Part shown: piece after piece, positions 7,462-16,004 of the stretch
Layout of the letters: the number at the start of each line of letters is the position of its first letter
How positions within the stretch are numbered: position 1 is the first letter of the stretch
NCBI GenBank assembly: GCA_002842435.1
Contig: PHCX01000002.1
Coordinates: 124,001-188,000 of the forward strand
DNA length: 64,000 bases
Direction: 5' to 3'
Source of the DNA: Betaproteobacteria bacterium HGW-Betaproteobacteria-1
GTDB lineage: Bacteria; Pseudomonadota; Gammaproteobacteria; Burkholderiales; Methylophilaceae
The notes under the pieces: model-generated
Told to the model about the DNA's origin: nothing
Database searches by the model: none
Seen by the model: only the letters and a program-made list of their open reading frames with translations
Translations under genes and position numbers: made by a program

Positions 7462-8460
7462 ATGGGTAGCGCTGCTGCCTGGTTCAGACATGCCGCACTT
7501 GTCGGCACCTTGCTGGCGGTTTGCGTGGTGTCGCTCGGTGCCTATGTCCGGTTGTCTGACGCCGGATTGGGCTGTCCGGACTGGCCCGGCTGCTTTGGCA
7601 CCATGACCGTGCCGGAGAGCGAGGCGGCGATTAAACAAGCGCAGATGGCCTTCCCAGATAGCGATTTCGATCACGGCAAGGCCTGGAAAGAGATGCTGCA
7701 TCGTTACCTGGCAGGCAGTCTGGGCATATTGATATTGGTACTCACTGTGCTGGGCTGGCGTGCCAGCAAACTGTTACAGGTTTCAGCCTGGACACCGACC
7801 ATGCTGCTGGTGCTGGTGACATTCCAGGCCATGCTCGGCATGTGGACCGTGACCATGCTGCTCAAGCCCGCAGTCGTTACCGCGCACCTGCTCGGCGGCA
7901 TGGCGACGCTGGCCTTGTTGACTTGGATCACGCACCGGCATTGGGGGGTGGTTTCACGACGTTTCGTCAGTTCCGGCGGTTTGCGTCTGTGGATCAGGGC
8001 CGGGGTGGTCGTGTTGTTCGCGCAGATACTGCTGGGTGGCTGGACCAGTACCAATTATGCGGCACTGGCCTGTACCGATTTCCCGACTTGCCATGGTTTT
8101 TGGCTGCCGGAAATGGATTTCTCCAACGCTTTTCACTGGATACGCGAGTTGGGTGAATCGATAGACGGCACGCCGCTTGAATTGCCGGCGCTGACGGCCA
8201 TCCAGTGGACGCATCGTATCGGCGCGCTGGTGGTCCTGATTTATTTCGGTCTGCTGGCCTGGTGCCTGATGCGGCAAGAACACATGCGCAAGATCGGCCT
8301 GCTGATGCTGTTGCTGCTTTTTGTGCAGATCGGGCTGGGCATTGCCAATCTGCTGTTGCATCTGCCGCTGGTGCTGGCAGTCGCCCATAATCTGGGGGCA
8401 GCACTGCTGGTAATGACGGTCATGGTGTTGAATTCAAAAATCACGGAATTGCCAAAATAG
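7462..8460 (+). CDS. ctaA: Heme A synthase (COX15/CtaA)
   Basis: CtaA oxidises heme o to heme a for the aa3-type oxidase. The 332-residue protein has about eight membrane helices in two similar halves. Family signatures include GCPDWPGCFG near residue 40, the HRYLAG histidine segment, QMLLGG-like and GGWTSTNYAALACTDFPTCHGFW in the middle, and QWTHRIGALVV in the second half. It is followed after 9 bp by ctaB, the enzyme supplying heme o, so the two act in sequence. Confidence 0.95.
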   Translation: MGSAAAWFRHAALVGTLLAVCVVSLGAYVRLSDAGLGCPDWPGCFGTMTVPESEAAIKQAQMAFPDSDFDHGKAWKEMLHRYLAGSLGILILVLTVLGWRASKLLQVSAWTPTMLLVLVTFQAMLGMWTVTMLLKPAVVTAHLLGGMATLALLTWITHRHWGVVSRRFVSSGGLRLWIRAGVVVLFAQILLGGWTSTNYAALACTDFPTCHGFWLPEMDFSNAFHWIRELGESIDGTPLELPALTAIQWTHRIGALVVLIYFGLLAWCLMRQEHMRKIGLLMLLLLFVQIGLGIANLLLHLPLVLAVAHNLGAALLVMTVMVLNSKITELPK

Positions 8461-8469
8461 GGAGGCGTT

Positions 8470-9387
8470 ATGACGACTATCACCATCGCAAGACTGCAAA
8501 AATTCACAGGCCATGTCAGCCATGAGTTTCTCAAGTTCTTTCCCTTGTGCAAACCGCGGGTGACGGCACTGATCGTCTTCACGGCCATGATCGGCATGTT
8601 CCTCGCCACGCCCAATATGGTGCCGCTCGGCTTGCTGCTGGCAGCGACGCTGGGTATCGGCATGGCATCCGGTGCTGCAGCTGCGTTCAATTGCCTGATC
8701 GAGCAGAAGATCGATGCCAGAATGGCACGTACCCGCGGCCGTCCATTACCTACCGGTCAAGTGACTTCCACGCAAACCATGATTTTTGCCACGCTGCTGG
8801 GCGGTGCCGGACTGGCGATTCTCTATTTCCTCGTCAATCCGCTGACCATGTGGCTGACACTCGCTACCTTTCTCGGCTATGCGGTCATCTACACCATCTT
8901 TCTCAAACCGGCGACGCCACTCAACATCGTCATCGGTGGCGCCTCCGGCGCCATGCCGCCGATCCTGGGCTGGGCTGCCGTCAACAATGTGGTCGGCCCG
9001 GAAGCGCTGATCCTCTTCCTCATCATCTTCGCCTGGACGCCGCCACACTTCTGGGCGCTGGCACTCTACCGCCGCAAGGAGTATGAAAAGGTCGGCATGC
9101 CCATGCTGCCTGTGACACACGGCGAGGAATTCACACGGCTGCACATCCTGCTGTATACCGTGATTCTGTTCGGCGTTGCCTTGATGCCCTATGGCTACGG
9201 CATGAGCGGGCTGATCTACCTGGCTGCGTCGCTGCTGCTCAACACGGTATTCATGGTCTATGCCGTCAAGCTCTATCGCCGCTATTCGGACGAGTTGTCG
9301 CGCAGCATGTTCCGCTATTCCATCCTCTATTTGAGCCTGCTGTTTGCCGCTTTGCTGGTCGACCATTACTGGTATTTTGCGCTGTAA
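8470..9387 (+). CDS. ctaB: Protoheme IX farnesyltransferase (heme o synthase)
   Basis: This UbiA-family prenyltransferase attaches a farnesyl group to protoheme to give heme o. The 305-residue protein has about nine membrane helices. The substrate-binding motif [20 protein letters not shown] is clear, as are the conserved [13 protein letters not shown] loop and the [24 protein letters not shown] segment. GGAGGCG precedes the start by 3-4 bases. It ends the second cox transcription unit; no strong terminator is visible before the tRNA promoter. Confidence 0.96.
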   Translation: MTTITIARLQKFTGHVSHEFLKFFPLCKPRVTALIVFTAMIGMFLATPNMVPLGLLLAATLGIGMASGAAAAFNCLIEQKIDARMARTRGRPLPTGQVTSTQTMIFATLLGGAGLAILYFLVNPLTMWLTLATFLGYAVIYTIFLKPATPLNIVIGGASGAMPPILGWAAVNNVVGPEALILFLIIFAWTPPHFWALALYRRKEYEKVGMPMLPVTHGEEFTRLHILLYTVILFGVALMPYGYGMSGLIYLAASLLLNTVFMVYAVKLYRRYSDELSRSMFRYSILYLSLLFAALLVDHYWYFAL

Positions 9388-9414
9388 GCGGTTTTCGTGA
9401 AGCCGCCGTAGCGC

Positions 9415-9420
9415 TATAAT
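9415..9420 (+). promoter_or_regulatory. Perfect -10 box of the tRNA-Pro promoter
   Basis: TATAAT at 9415-9420 lies 11 bases before the mature tRNA and is followed by a GC-rich GGGCGC discriminator, as is common for stringently controlled stable-RNA promoters. The -35 region, around 9392-9397 inside the ctaB-tRNA gap, is poor. Confidence 0.7.
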
Positions 9421-9431
9421 GGGCGCTGTAT

Positions 9432-9508
9432 CGGGGTGTAGCTTAGCCTGGTAGAGCGCCGCGTTCGGGACGCGGAGGCCGGAGGTTCGAATCCTCTCAC
9501 CCCGACCA
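9432..9508 (+). tRNA. tRNA-Pro (anticodon CGG)
   Basis: The 77-nt gene folds into a full cloverleaf: acceptor arms CGGGGTG and CACCCCG, anticodon stem CCGCG/CGCGG with loop TTCGGGA (anticodon CGG, reading CCG), T-loop GTTCGAATC, and an encoded CCA end. The C1-G72 pair and A73 are typical of bacterial proline tRNA. Confidence 0.97.
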
Positions 9509-9562
9509 TTTCATGGTTCGATCTAAAGAAGTCGGTACTGAAAATAGCCCGCTATTAAAACG

Positions 9563-9594
9563 AAAAGCCCTGAATATTCTTCAGGGCTTTTTTT
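9563..9594 (+). terminator. Rho-independent terminator after tRNA-Pro
   Basis: A 12-bp stem (9563-9574 with 9580-9591, core AGCCCTGAA/TTCAGGGCT) with a 5-nt loop is followed by a T-run ending at 9594. Confidence 0.92.
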
Positions 9595-9639
9595 GTGCGC
9601 GCAATGCAAGTCATGGCATTTGCTGCTTGTTCCGGGAAG

Positions 9640-9870
9640 TCATGATCCCGGACTGCCAATTGCTGCAAGAGCCTGTTTTCCCAAAGGCGTTATCCTGTAG
9701 ATAGTTCTAGGTGCAATCAATGGGAAAACCATGGTTGTAAGCTCCTCTATCATCCCTTTTGAGATCAGTTGAATTACAGGCTGCGGTTTCAGAAAGCCAT
9801 GTTCCAAATGCCCTCTGTCGACCAGTCGCAGATAACTCAGCTCTACCTCTGAGATATTGAATTCATTCAT
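9640..9870 (-). CDS. Small winged-helix-like protein downstream of kup
   Basis: From ATG 9870 this encodes 76 residues (MNEFNISEVELSYLRLVDRG at the start). The C-terminal segment RTIYRITPLGKQALAAIG resembles the wing and last helix of small winged-helix DNA-binding proteins, but I do not recognise the family. A TTG at 9909, directly abutting the kup stop codon, would extend it by 13 residues. It follows kup on the same strand with a gap of 35 bp from ATG, so co-transcription is likely. A role in potassium regulation is only suggested by position. Confidence 0.5.
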   Translation of the reverse strand: MNEFNISEVELSYLRLVDRGHLEHGFLKPQPVIQLISKGMIEELTTMVFPLIAPRTIYRITPLGKQALAAIGSPGS

Positions 9871-9905
9871 GATGCTTATTCGAGGTGGCTGGCATATCCC
9901 TGCTC

Positions 9906-11786
9906 TCAAAGATTTATTCTGGAACCAAGCTCAATGACGCTGTTGCTCGGAATTCTGAAATAATTCACAACGCTGCCGGCATTTCTGGACATCGTTGAGA
10001 ACAGTGCATCACGCCACTTGGGCATGACTCCCTTGCTTGAGGGCACTATGGTCTCGCGGCTAACGAAATAGGATGTGGTGAATGGGTCGATATCGACTCC
10101 ACTGAGGGCGCAATTCGCCAGCTCCCGTGGTATGTTCGGCCTGTCCATGAATCCGTAATGGATGATGATCTGCCAGAACCCTTCGCCAACTTTGTTGGAG
10201 ATCAATCGATCTTCCGGCTTGACCCAGGGAATATCTTCAAACACCACTGTTACGATCAGGTTGCATTGATGAATGACATGGTTGTGTTTCAGGTTATGCA
10301 ACAGTGCCTGTGGCGCCATTTGGGCATCGGAGACCATAAAAACAGCTGTGCGTGGCACTTTGGGCAAATCCTGGGTCGAAAGAAGCTTCACGAACTCGTC
10401 CAGCCTCGGTTCATCGGCTCGCATTCTGTCCATCAGCAATTCGCGACCTTGTTTCCAGGTCCACATCATGACGAGCAACACAATCCCGAGTGCCACCGGG
10501 AACCAGCCGCCGCTGAAGAACTTGATGGAGCATGAAACGAATAGTACGAGGTCGATCAGGATAAAGAAGCCTGTGGCAGAAACCGATAGCCATAATGGGT
10601 AATGCCATTTATACCGGATGACATAGAAAGTGAGGATGGAGGTGATCAGCATCGTACCGGTAACGGCTATACCATAGGCCGAGGCCAGGCCAGATGAACT
10701 GCCGAACGTAAGAATGGCGATCAGCACGGCAGTCATGAGCAGCCAGTTGATGAAAGGTAGATAGATCTGCCCCGCCTCATTGGGCGAGGTGTGGATAATC
10801 CGCATCCTGGGGAGCAAACCGAGTTGCATGGCCTGTTGCGTTATCGAAAAAGCGCCGGAGATGACCGCTTGCGAAGCGATGATGGTGGCGATTGTCGCCA
10901 GTATTACTGCCGGAATCATCAATGGTTCCGGGAAGGAAAGATAGAACGGATTTTCAACAGCGGCCGGGTTGGCAAGCAACAGCGCGCCTTGACCAAAATA
11001 ATTCAGCGCAAGACCGGGAAGCACAAGTACCGACCAGGCCAAACGGATCGCAGGTTTGCCGAAGTGTCCCATATCCGCGTAGAGTGCTTCGGCTCCGGTC
11101 ACCGCCAATACGATGGTGCCAAATGCAAGCATCACGCCTGCTCCCCGCGCCACCAGGAAATCGAAAGCATATACAGGATTCAACGCTGCCAGAATGGCGG
11201 GATTCTGGATGATATGCGAAATGCCGACGATCCCCAGGACAGTAAACCAGATCATGATGATCGGGCCGAACAGTTTGCCCACCGTGTTTGTGCCGAAACT
11301 CTGTAGCGAGAACAACGCGATCAGGATACCCATGGAGATGGGGATGACGTACTCGGCCAGCGAAGGCGCCGCGATTTGCAGCCCTTCGACTGCTGACAGA
11401 ACCGAGATGGCGGGCGTGATGATGCTGTCTCCATAGAACAGTGCAGCGCCGATGGCGCCGATCAGGAGCAAGGTTCCTTTTCTTTTTTTGTTCTCCGTTG
11501 CGGATGATATCGCCAAGGCGGCCAGAGCCATGATGCCACCCTCGCCACGATTGTCTGCTCTGAGAACGAGAATGACATATTTGAGCGTGACGACCAGCAT
11601 TAGCGCCCAGAAGACAGAGGAAATGGCACCCAGAATATTCGGGGTCGTCAGCAGGATGCCGGTATGTTCGCCGAAAATTTCTTTGATCGTATACAGGGGG
11701 CTTGTGCCGATATCCCCATAAACCACGCCGATTGCGCCGAGTGACAGTGCTGCCAGTGAGCTGTTTCTGGTGTTTTCTGATGCCAT
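9906..11786 (-). CDS. kup: Kup-family low-affinity potassium uptake protein
   Basis: Kup is a proton-coupled potassium importer of the inner membrane. The 626-residue protein has the normal family length, about 12 membrane helices in the first 440 residues and a soluble C-terminal domain. Signature segments include ALGVVYGDIGTSPLYT-like GAIGVVYGDIGTSPLYTIKE near residue 20, NRGEGGIMAL, FYGDSIITPAISVLSAVEG and EALYADMGHFG. It lies downstream, on the same strand, of a KdpE/KdpD-like pair but is separated from it by a hairpin-rich repeat element. This makes Kup a candidate target of that two-component system. Confidence 0.96.
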   Translation of the reverse strand: MASENTRNSSLAALSLGAIGVVYGDIGTSPLYTIKEIFGEHTGILLTTPNILGAISSVFWALMLVVTLKYVILVLRADNRGEGGIMALAALAISSATENKKRKGTLLLIGAIGAALFYGDSIITPAISVLSAVEGLQIAAPSLAEYVIPISMGILIALFSLQSFGTNTVGKLFGPIIMIWFTVLGIVGISHIIQNPAILAALNPVYAFDFLVARGAGVMLAFGTIVLAVTGAEALYADMGHFGKPAIRLAWSVLVLPGLALNYFGQGALLLANPAAVENPFYLSFPEPLMIPAVILATIATIIASQAVISGAFSITQQAMQLGLLPRMRIIHTSPNEAGQIYLPFINWLLMTAVLIAILTFGSSSGLASAYGIAVTGTMLITSILTFYVIRYKWHYPLWLSVSATGFFILIDLVLFVSCSIKFFSGGWFPVALGIVLLVMMWTWKQGRELLMDRMRADEPRLDEFVKLLSTQDLPKVPRTAVFMVSDAQMAPQALLHNLKHNHVIHQCNLIVTVVFEDIPWVKPEDRLISNKVGEGFWQIIIHYGFMDRPNIPRELANCALSGVDIDPFTTSYFVSRETIVPSSKGVMPKWRDALFSTMSRNAGSVVNYFRIPSNSVIELGSRINL

Positions 11787-11856
11787 GTTTCGCCATACTT
11801 GTTGATTGAATAGCGAGCATCAGAACACACCCGATATATCAATCGCATAAACAAGC

Positions 11857-12233
11857 TAAGGAAGCACTGATTAAATGGCTACGCGGGCGAATTGCTGCGT
11901 TGCGCGGTTTTTTAGCTCCGACATAACCTGAAGGTTAGTCTCCACTGCAACTTCGTTGTCTCAACCTTGCTGTATAACCCATACTATGGCTTCGGCCGCT
12001 ACGCTTAACCTGCTATTGCAGGTTAGCCTACGCCGAAACACTTCGTTTGTTTTCACGGCTGCTGCGTGCCGTGCGCCTTGTGGCGTCAAGCCGAGCTGCC
12101 TTCGCGTTAAGATGAGCTGCTTTAGCAGCCAACTTAACGGAGAAGACCTTTACGGTCTTGGCAGCCGTCTTGACGGACACGACCCTTGCGGTTGCACTTC
12201 ATCCCGCTCGCTCATTTAATCAGTACCTCCCTA
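11857..12233. repeat. 377-bp hairpin-rich element with imperfect terminal inverted repeats
   Basis: The ends, 11857-11877 and 12213-12233, are inverted copies over 21 bp with three mismatches, sharing the 12-base core ACTGATTAAATG. The right end contains the kdpE stop codon. Inside are several short perfect hairpins: 11924-11937 (TAACCT/AGGTTA), 12007-12024 (AACCTGC/GCAGGTT), a nested one at 12106-12138 (GTTAAG/CTTAAC around GCTGC/GCAGC), 12143-12159 (AAGACC/GGTCTT) and 12165-12176 (CCGTC/GACGG). An 87-residue frame inside (11956-12219) does not look like a protein. It resembles a non-autonomous mobile or dispersed intergenic repeat. Confidence 0.75.
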
Positions 12234-12920
12234 ATTGGCTGCAAGACGGTAACCGATTCCAGCCTCGGTCAGTATGAATCTCGGTGAAGCAGGGTTTTCC
12301 TCGATCTTGGCTCTCAGTCTTCCCATGTGGATTCGTAGATAATGGGTTTCGTCGCCATACTCTTCTCCCCAGACGGTCATCAGCAGTTGGCGATGCGTGA
12401 TGATCTTGCCCGGCATCCTGGCAAGCGTGGTCAGCAATTTGAACTCGAGCGGGGTCAGGTGCAGCGGTTCTCCATGTAGTGTGACCAGGTTGCTTGCCAG
12501 ATCAACCACCAGCCCCTCGAGTGAATAGACATGATCCCGTAGTGTCATCATTGTCGCGTGTCGCAGTGCAACCTGGACTCGGGCAAGCAATTCCTGAATG
12601 CCGAATGGTTTAGCCAGGTAATCGTCCGCACCAAGATTGAAACAGGCTACCTTTTCCTGTTCAGACTGCCTTGCCGACAGCACGATGATGGGGATATCGG
12701 AATATTCGCGAACCTGTCTCAGCAAATCCTTGCCGTCACCATCCGGCAGTTCAAGATCCAGAATCATGAGCTGAGGTTTTTTTGCCTTGAACGATTGCAA
12801 TGCCTGCTCGATGGTGTGTGCAATGGCAGTATCCAGACCGAGGCCCGTCAGGCTGGAAGCGAGGAACTGACTAATTGCCTTGTCGTCCTCAACAATCAGG
12901 GCTCGATTCCTCGTGTTCAT
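12231..12920 (-). CDS. kdpE: KdpE-like response regulator (OmpR family)
   Basis: The 229-residue protein has an N-terminal receiver domain with acidic pocket Glu11-Asp12-Asp13, phosphorylation site Asp55 (LMILDLELPDGDG) and the usual lysine (YLAKPFG), then an OmpR-type winged helix (HLTPLEFKLLTTLARMPGKI and a THYLRIHMGRLRAKIE recognition region). Its best fit is KdpE, which controls potassium uptake genes. It overlaps its kinase gene by 4 bp. No kdpFABC is in the window; kup is the nearest potassium gene. Its stop codon lies within the end of the repeat element. Confidence 0.88.
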   Translation of the reverse strand: MNTRNRALIVEDDKAISQFLASSLTGLGLDTAIAHTIEQALQSFKAKKPQLMILDLELPDGDGKDLLRQVREYSDIPIIVLSARQSEQEKVACFNLGADDYLAKPFGIQELLARVQVALRHATMMTLRDHVYSLEGLVVDLASNLVTLHGEPLHLTPLEFKLLTTLARMPGKIITHRQLLMTVWGEEYGDETHYLRIHMGRLRAKIEENPASPRFILTEAGIGYRLAAN

Positions 12921-14404
12921 TCTGGAAGTTTCGCCATGTCAGCGGGGAAGCACAAACTGACGCATGAACCGACAGGCTTGCGTGCGGATATCTGCAATTC
13001 GGCATGATGTTTACGCGCGACAGCTGAGGCAATCGCCAGGCCCAAGCCAAAACCACGTTTCCGTTTATCTCGATAGCTGGCGAATTTGCCGATGCTCTCT
13101 GTATGGAACTCTTCCGGGAAACCCGGCCCTTCGTCCAATATGCTGATATCCAGATGCCCTGCTTCGCTGTGCACTCGCACAATCACCGGAGAACTCTCCG
13201 GTTGCACCGCAAGAGCATTCTCGATCAAATTCATGAGCGCCTGTGTCAGTAATGTAGCGTCCCCCCTGATCAGGCTTGAATTGTCGAGAATCTCGGGTTT
13301 GACTCGATGTTCCAGTCCTCGTGCCCGATAACGCGTCATCAGGATGCCCACGATCTCCTCCGGTGACTGCCAATCGAGTTCAATTGGTTTGGCTTCATTG
13401 GCCTCAAGATGAACAAGTGAAAGGACATTCTCGGTGGAACCGGCAAGATGTTCCGCTTCTGAAAGAATGGATTCGAGCAGTTCTCTCGCTTCAGGCGGGA
13501 TGGTGGAATTCCATTGGCTCAGTAAAGTGCCTGTGGCGCCGATGATGCCTGTCAGTGGTGTGCGCATGTCATGCGAAATCGAAGCGAGCAGGGTGTTGTG
13601 AATCGATTCCTCATGTGCCCGCAATTCAGCCTGCCTGGCGCGTTCCATGTTGCACAGTCTATGGTAGGCGGTTGATAGCTGGTCTGTAATGACGCGGAAG
13701 TCCTGTGCCAGGTTCTCTCCCTCGGCGTCTGCATCGCCGATCAACAGTACTGGAGATTTACTCGGTAAACGCTCGAATGGAATGATCCATTTTTCAATTT
13801 CCGGCCAGTTGTCAGTTCCGGGGCCGGCCATCTTTCCGTTGTTGGCAGCCCAGATGATTGCGCTTTGGCTTGCAGGGCTACGCATTTCGCCAGCTTGATG
13901 GAGGGTGGAATAAGCGTTTTCTTTTGTTTGTGCAATCGCAACGGGTTTATTGAAGGCCTTGTGAATTAACTCGCAGCTGGTTGCAAATAGAGACTCGATG
14001 GAATTGGAGGCGGCTATTTCTTCAGCCAGGGTTTTGGAAAATTCCGCCCGCTTGCGCGCCAGGTCGGATATTTCACTTTCATGTCGAAGTTTTCTGATCA
14101 GCGTGCTGATAACAATTGATGTGACCAGAAATCCAACCAGCGCAGCCCATGATGCGAGTTCCGCCACTTCCCATGTATATAAGGGTTCTACAAAGAAAAA
14201 ATTGATAATCAGAAAAGCACTTGCCGCTGCAACAAGGCCGAAAGGAAATCTGAGGTAATAGGTTGTGAGGACGACCAGTATGAGAAAGCCGGACACCACG
14301 CCAGCAAGTCCGAGGTGGCTGGCGTATTCATGATTCAAGTATGTCACCAGAATCATTAAAAGAAGCAGCCCGGAGGCTTGATACAAATATGGGTGCCGCA
14401 TCAT
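12917..14404 (-). CDS. KdpD-like sensor histidine kinase lacking the N-terminal KdpD/Usp domains
   Basis: The 495-residue protein begins directly with the KdpD-type four-helix membrane region (about residues 10-105, including VVLTTYYLRFPFGLVAA and FFFVEPLYT). It continues through a GAF-like region to the kinase core: the H-box with His278 (ASISHDMRTPLTG), N-box NLIENAL, and G-boxes DEGPGFP and GFGLGLAI. Full KdpD has about 900 residues with a cytoplasmic N-terminal part that senses ions and cyclic-di-AMP; that part is absent, and the start is clean, so this is a natural short form rather than a broken gene. It forms an operon with the response regulator. Confidence 0.88.
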   Translation of the reverse strand: MMRHPYLYQASGLLLLMILVTYLNHEYASHLGLAGVVSGFLILVVLTTYYLRFPFGLVAAASAFLIINFFFVEPLYTWEVAELASWAALVGFLVTSIVISTLIRKLRHESEISDLARKRAEFSKTLAEEIAASNSIESLFATSCELIHKAFNKPVAIAQTKENAYSTLHQAGEMRSPASQSAIIWAANNGKMAGPGTDNWPEIEKWIIPFERLPSKSPVLLIGDADAEGENLAQDFRVITDQLSTAYHRLCNMERARQAELRAHEESIHNTLLASISHDMRTPLTGIIGATGTLLSQWNSTIPPEARELLESILSEAEHLAGSTENVLSLVHLEANEAKPIELDWQSPEEIVGILMTRYRARGLEHRVKPEILDNSSLIRGDATLLTQALMNLIENALAVQPESSPVIVRVHSEAGHLDISILDEGPGFPEEFHTESIGKFASYRDKRKRGFGLGLAIASAVARKHHAELQISARKPVGSCVSLCFPADMAKLPE

Positions 14405-14827
14405 TCAATTCTGCATGTCGATAACAAGCTGCATCCTTGTTGGGAATGATTAAAATTGCGCTGCCCGGCAAGGTTAACCCTGTATGGGTAACTGCACAAT
14501 ATCAGCTGGTTTAACGGAGGGCTGTTTTTTTTGACAGATGGATTCTCGTACAAAAACGCTTACTCCTGGGGGTTGAGCTTCACAAGCTATTCTCATTGCC
14601 GCGAATGTAGCACTATACATGCGTGAGCAACTGCGGCCGCGTTGGAAGTGGCCGTTGAATGTTATGCAACATGTTGAATTATCAAGGCAATCAAACACAT
14701 CCGTAGATGTACAGCGAGTCGCTGCAGTGTTAATGTGGCATGACATTCCGTCAATGTTTCGTGGCCTCGTCCGGCGTCAATTCGCCGGGTTGGGCAGAAA
14801 TTCTTTATCTAAATTCGGCTGGGGGTC
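14405..14827. other. Intergenic region between the kinase gene and the AraC-type gene
   Basis: This 423-bp divergent gap should contain the promoters of both neighbours. I see only short, poorly supported reading frames and no convincing promoter pair, operator or RNA gene. Confidence 0.4.
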
Positions 14828-15880
14828 ATGAATGGTATGACAGGGCGTTCAACAGACATTTCAATTCTGCAGGAGGCTTCTCAAGCACAAATTGCGGTTC
14901 AGGAGTCGCCTGGATGTGCGATCGCCAGTGCTGGAAGCGTTTTGCGTTCGACGGCAATCGAGGATGCCATGGTTCAGGCCGCGATGCAGCCATGGATCGA
15001 GATGGAGTGCTATCAGTTGGGTCGGGGCAAGCGGGTAGCGCAGATGGACAGCCTGGATCTCGGCAGCCAACAGGTCGTAGTGGAGCGCCAGGAAGTTGCG
15101 GTGCAAAAACTGGGGATTGCGCCACCGAACTTTTGTACAGTCTCATGTTGCACGCCGGACCCGACATCCCGCTTTTCCGAACTTTGTGCAGCAGATGCCG
15201 ATTCTATCTTTTTCATGCCTGGAAACTTCGAGTTTGATATTTACGTTCCAGCCGGCGTCCAAACCGCCTATGTCAGTTTCAACCAGGATGAATTTCTGGA
15301 TGGTGCGCGGGCACTTAATCCGGCGGATTGGGAGCGCGCACCATCGCAGTTGCTATCGATCCAAACAACGCCGCAAGCCGCCTTCAAGAATGTGGTCAAT
15401 CAATTTCTCAAGGTGACCGAGACATTTGCGGCATTGGATGAAGTGGTTGATACCTCTGTCATGCAAAATGCGCTGCTGCAAAATATCCTGCAGATTGCTG
15501 TCTCGTCAGGCGCGAATGAATCAAGGCCCTCACCAATAGAGCGCTCTCGTGCGTTTCATATCTGCAGAATGGCCCGTATCTTTGTCGAAGATAGTCTCGC
15601 GGTCGATATTTTGCCCACTATCGTTGATATCTGCACGACGGTTGGCGTGTCTGAACGCACACTTCAATATGCCTTCCGCACTTATGTCGATATGTCGCCG
15701 CAGGCCTATCTTCGTATGTGTCGTCTGAACCGCGTGCGTGAAACCCTTCTTGTGTCAGATCCACAAAACACGACCGTCACGGCGATCGCCATGCGATTTG
15801 GATTTTTGCACCTCAGCCGTTTTGCCTTCGACTACAAACGGATATTCGACGAACTTCCTTCCGCAACACTCGCTTCCTGA
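14828..15880 (+). CDS. AraC-family transcriptional regulator
   Basis: The 350-residue protein has an N-terminal ligand-binding-like region (about residues 40-210, of the FeaR/EutR-like type) and a C-terminal AraC DNA-binding domain. The latter includes CTTVGVSERTLQYAFRTYV followed by SPQAYLRMCRLNRVRETLL and a second helix-turn-helix ending RFAFDYKRIF. GGGGGT lies just upstream of ATG 14828. The next gene, 124 bp downstream on the same strand, is a large autotransporter, making that gene a candidate target. The inducing ligand cannot be told from sequence. Confidence 0.85.
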   Translation: MNGMTGRSTDISILQEASQAQIAVQESPGCAIASAGSVLRSTAIEDAMVQAAMQPWIEMECYQLGRGKRVAQMDSLDLGSQQVVVERQEVAVQKLGIAPPNFCTVSCCTPDPTSRFSELCAADADSIFFMPGNFEFDIYVPAGVQTAYVSFNQDEFLDGARALNPADWERAPSQLLSIQTTPQAAFKNVVNQFLKVTETFAALDEVVDTSVMQNALLQNILQIAVSSGANESRPSPIERSRAFHICRMARIFVEDSLAVDILPTIVDICTTVGVSERTLQYAFRTYVDMSPQAYLRMCRLNRVRETLLVSDPQNTTVTAIAMRFGFLHLSRFAFDYKRIFDELPSATLAS

Positions 15881-16004
15881 TCCCCATCAACATAAGCTCA
15901 TACTAGAAAGCCGACTTTCGCCGCACTTTGCGGAAACCGGATAGCCTACCGCCCAATATCAGGAATAAGCTAAGCAAATTTTTTGGCTATGGGGCAAAGG
16001 CGTA

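Noticed and set aside
11956-12219. 87-residue frame inside the hairpin-rich element
   Set aside because: It is made of hairpin sequence and has no ribosome-binding site or protein-like pattern.
14619-14831. 70-residue frame before the AraC-type gene
   Set aside because: No ribosome-binding site and overlap with the AraC start; no recognisable domain.
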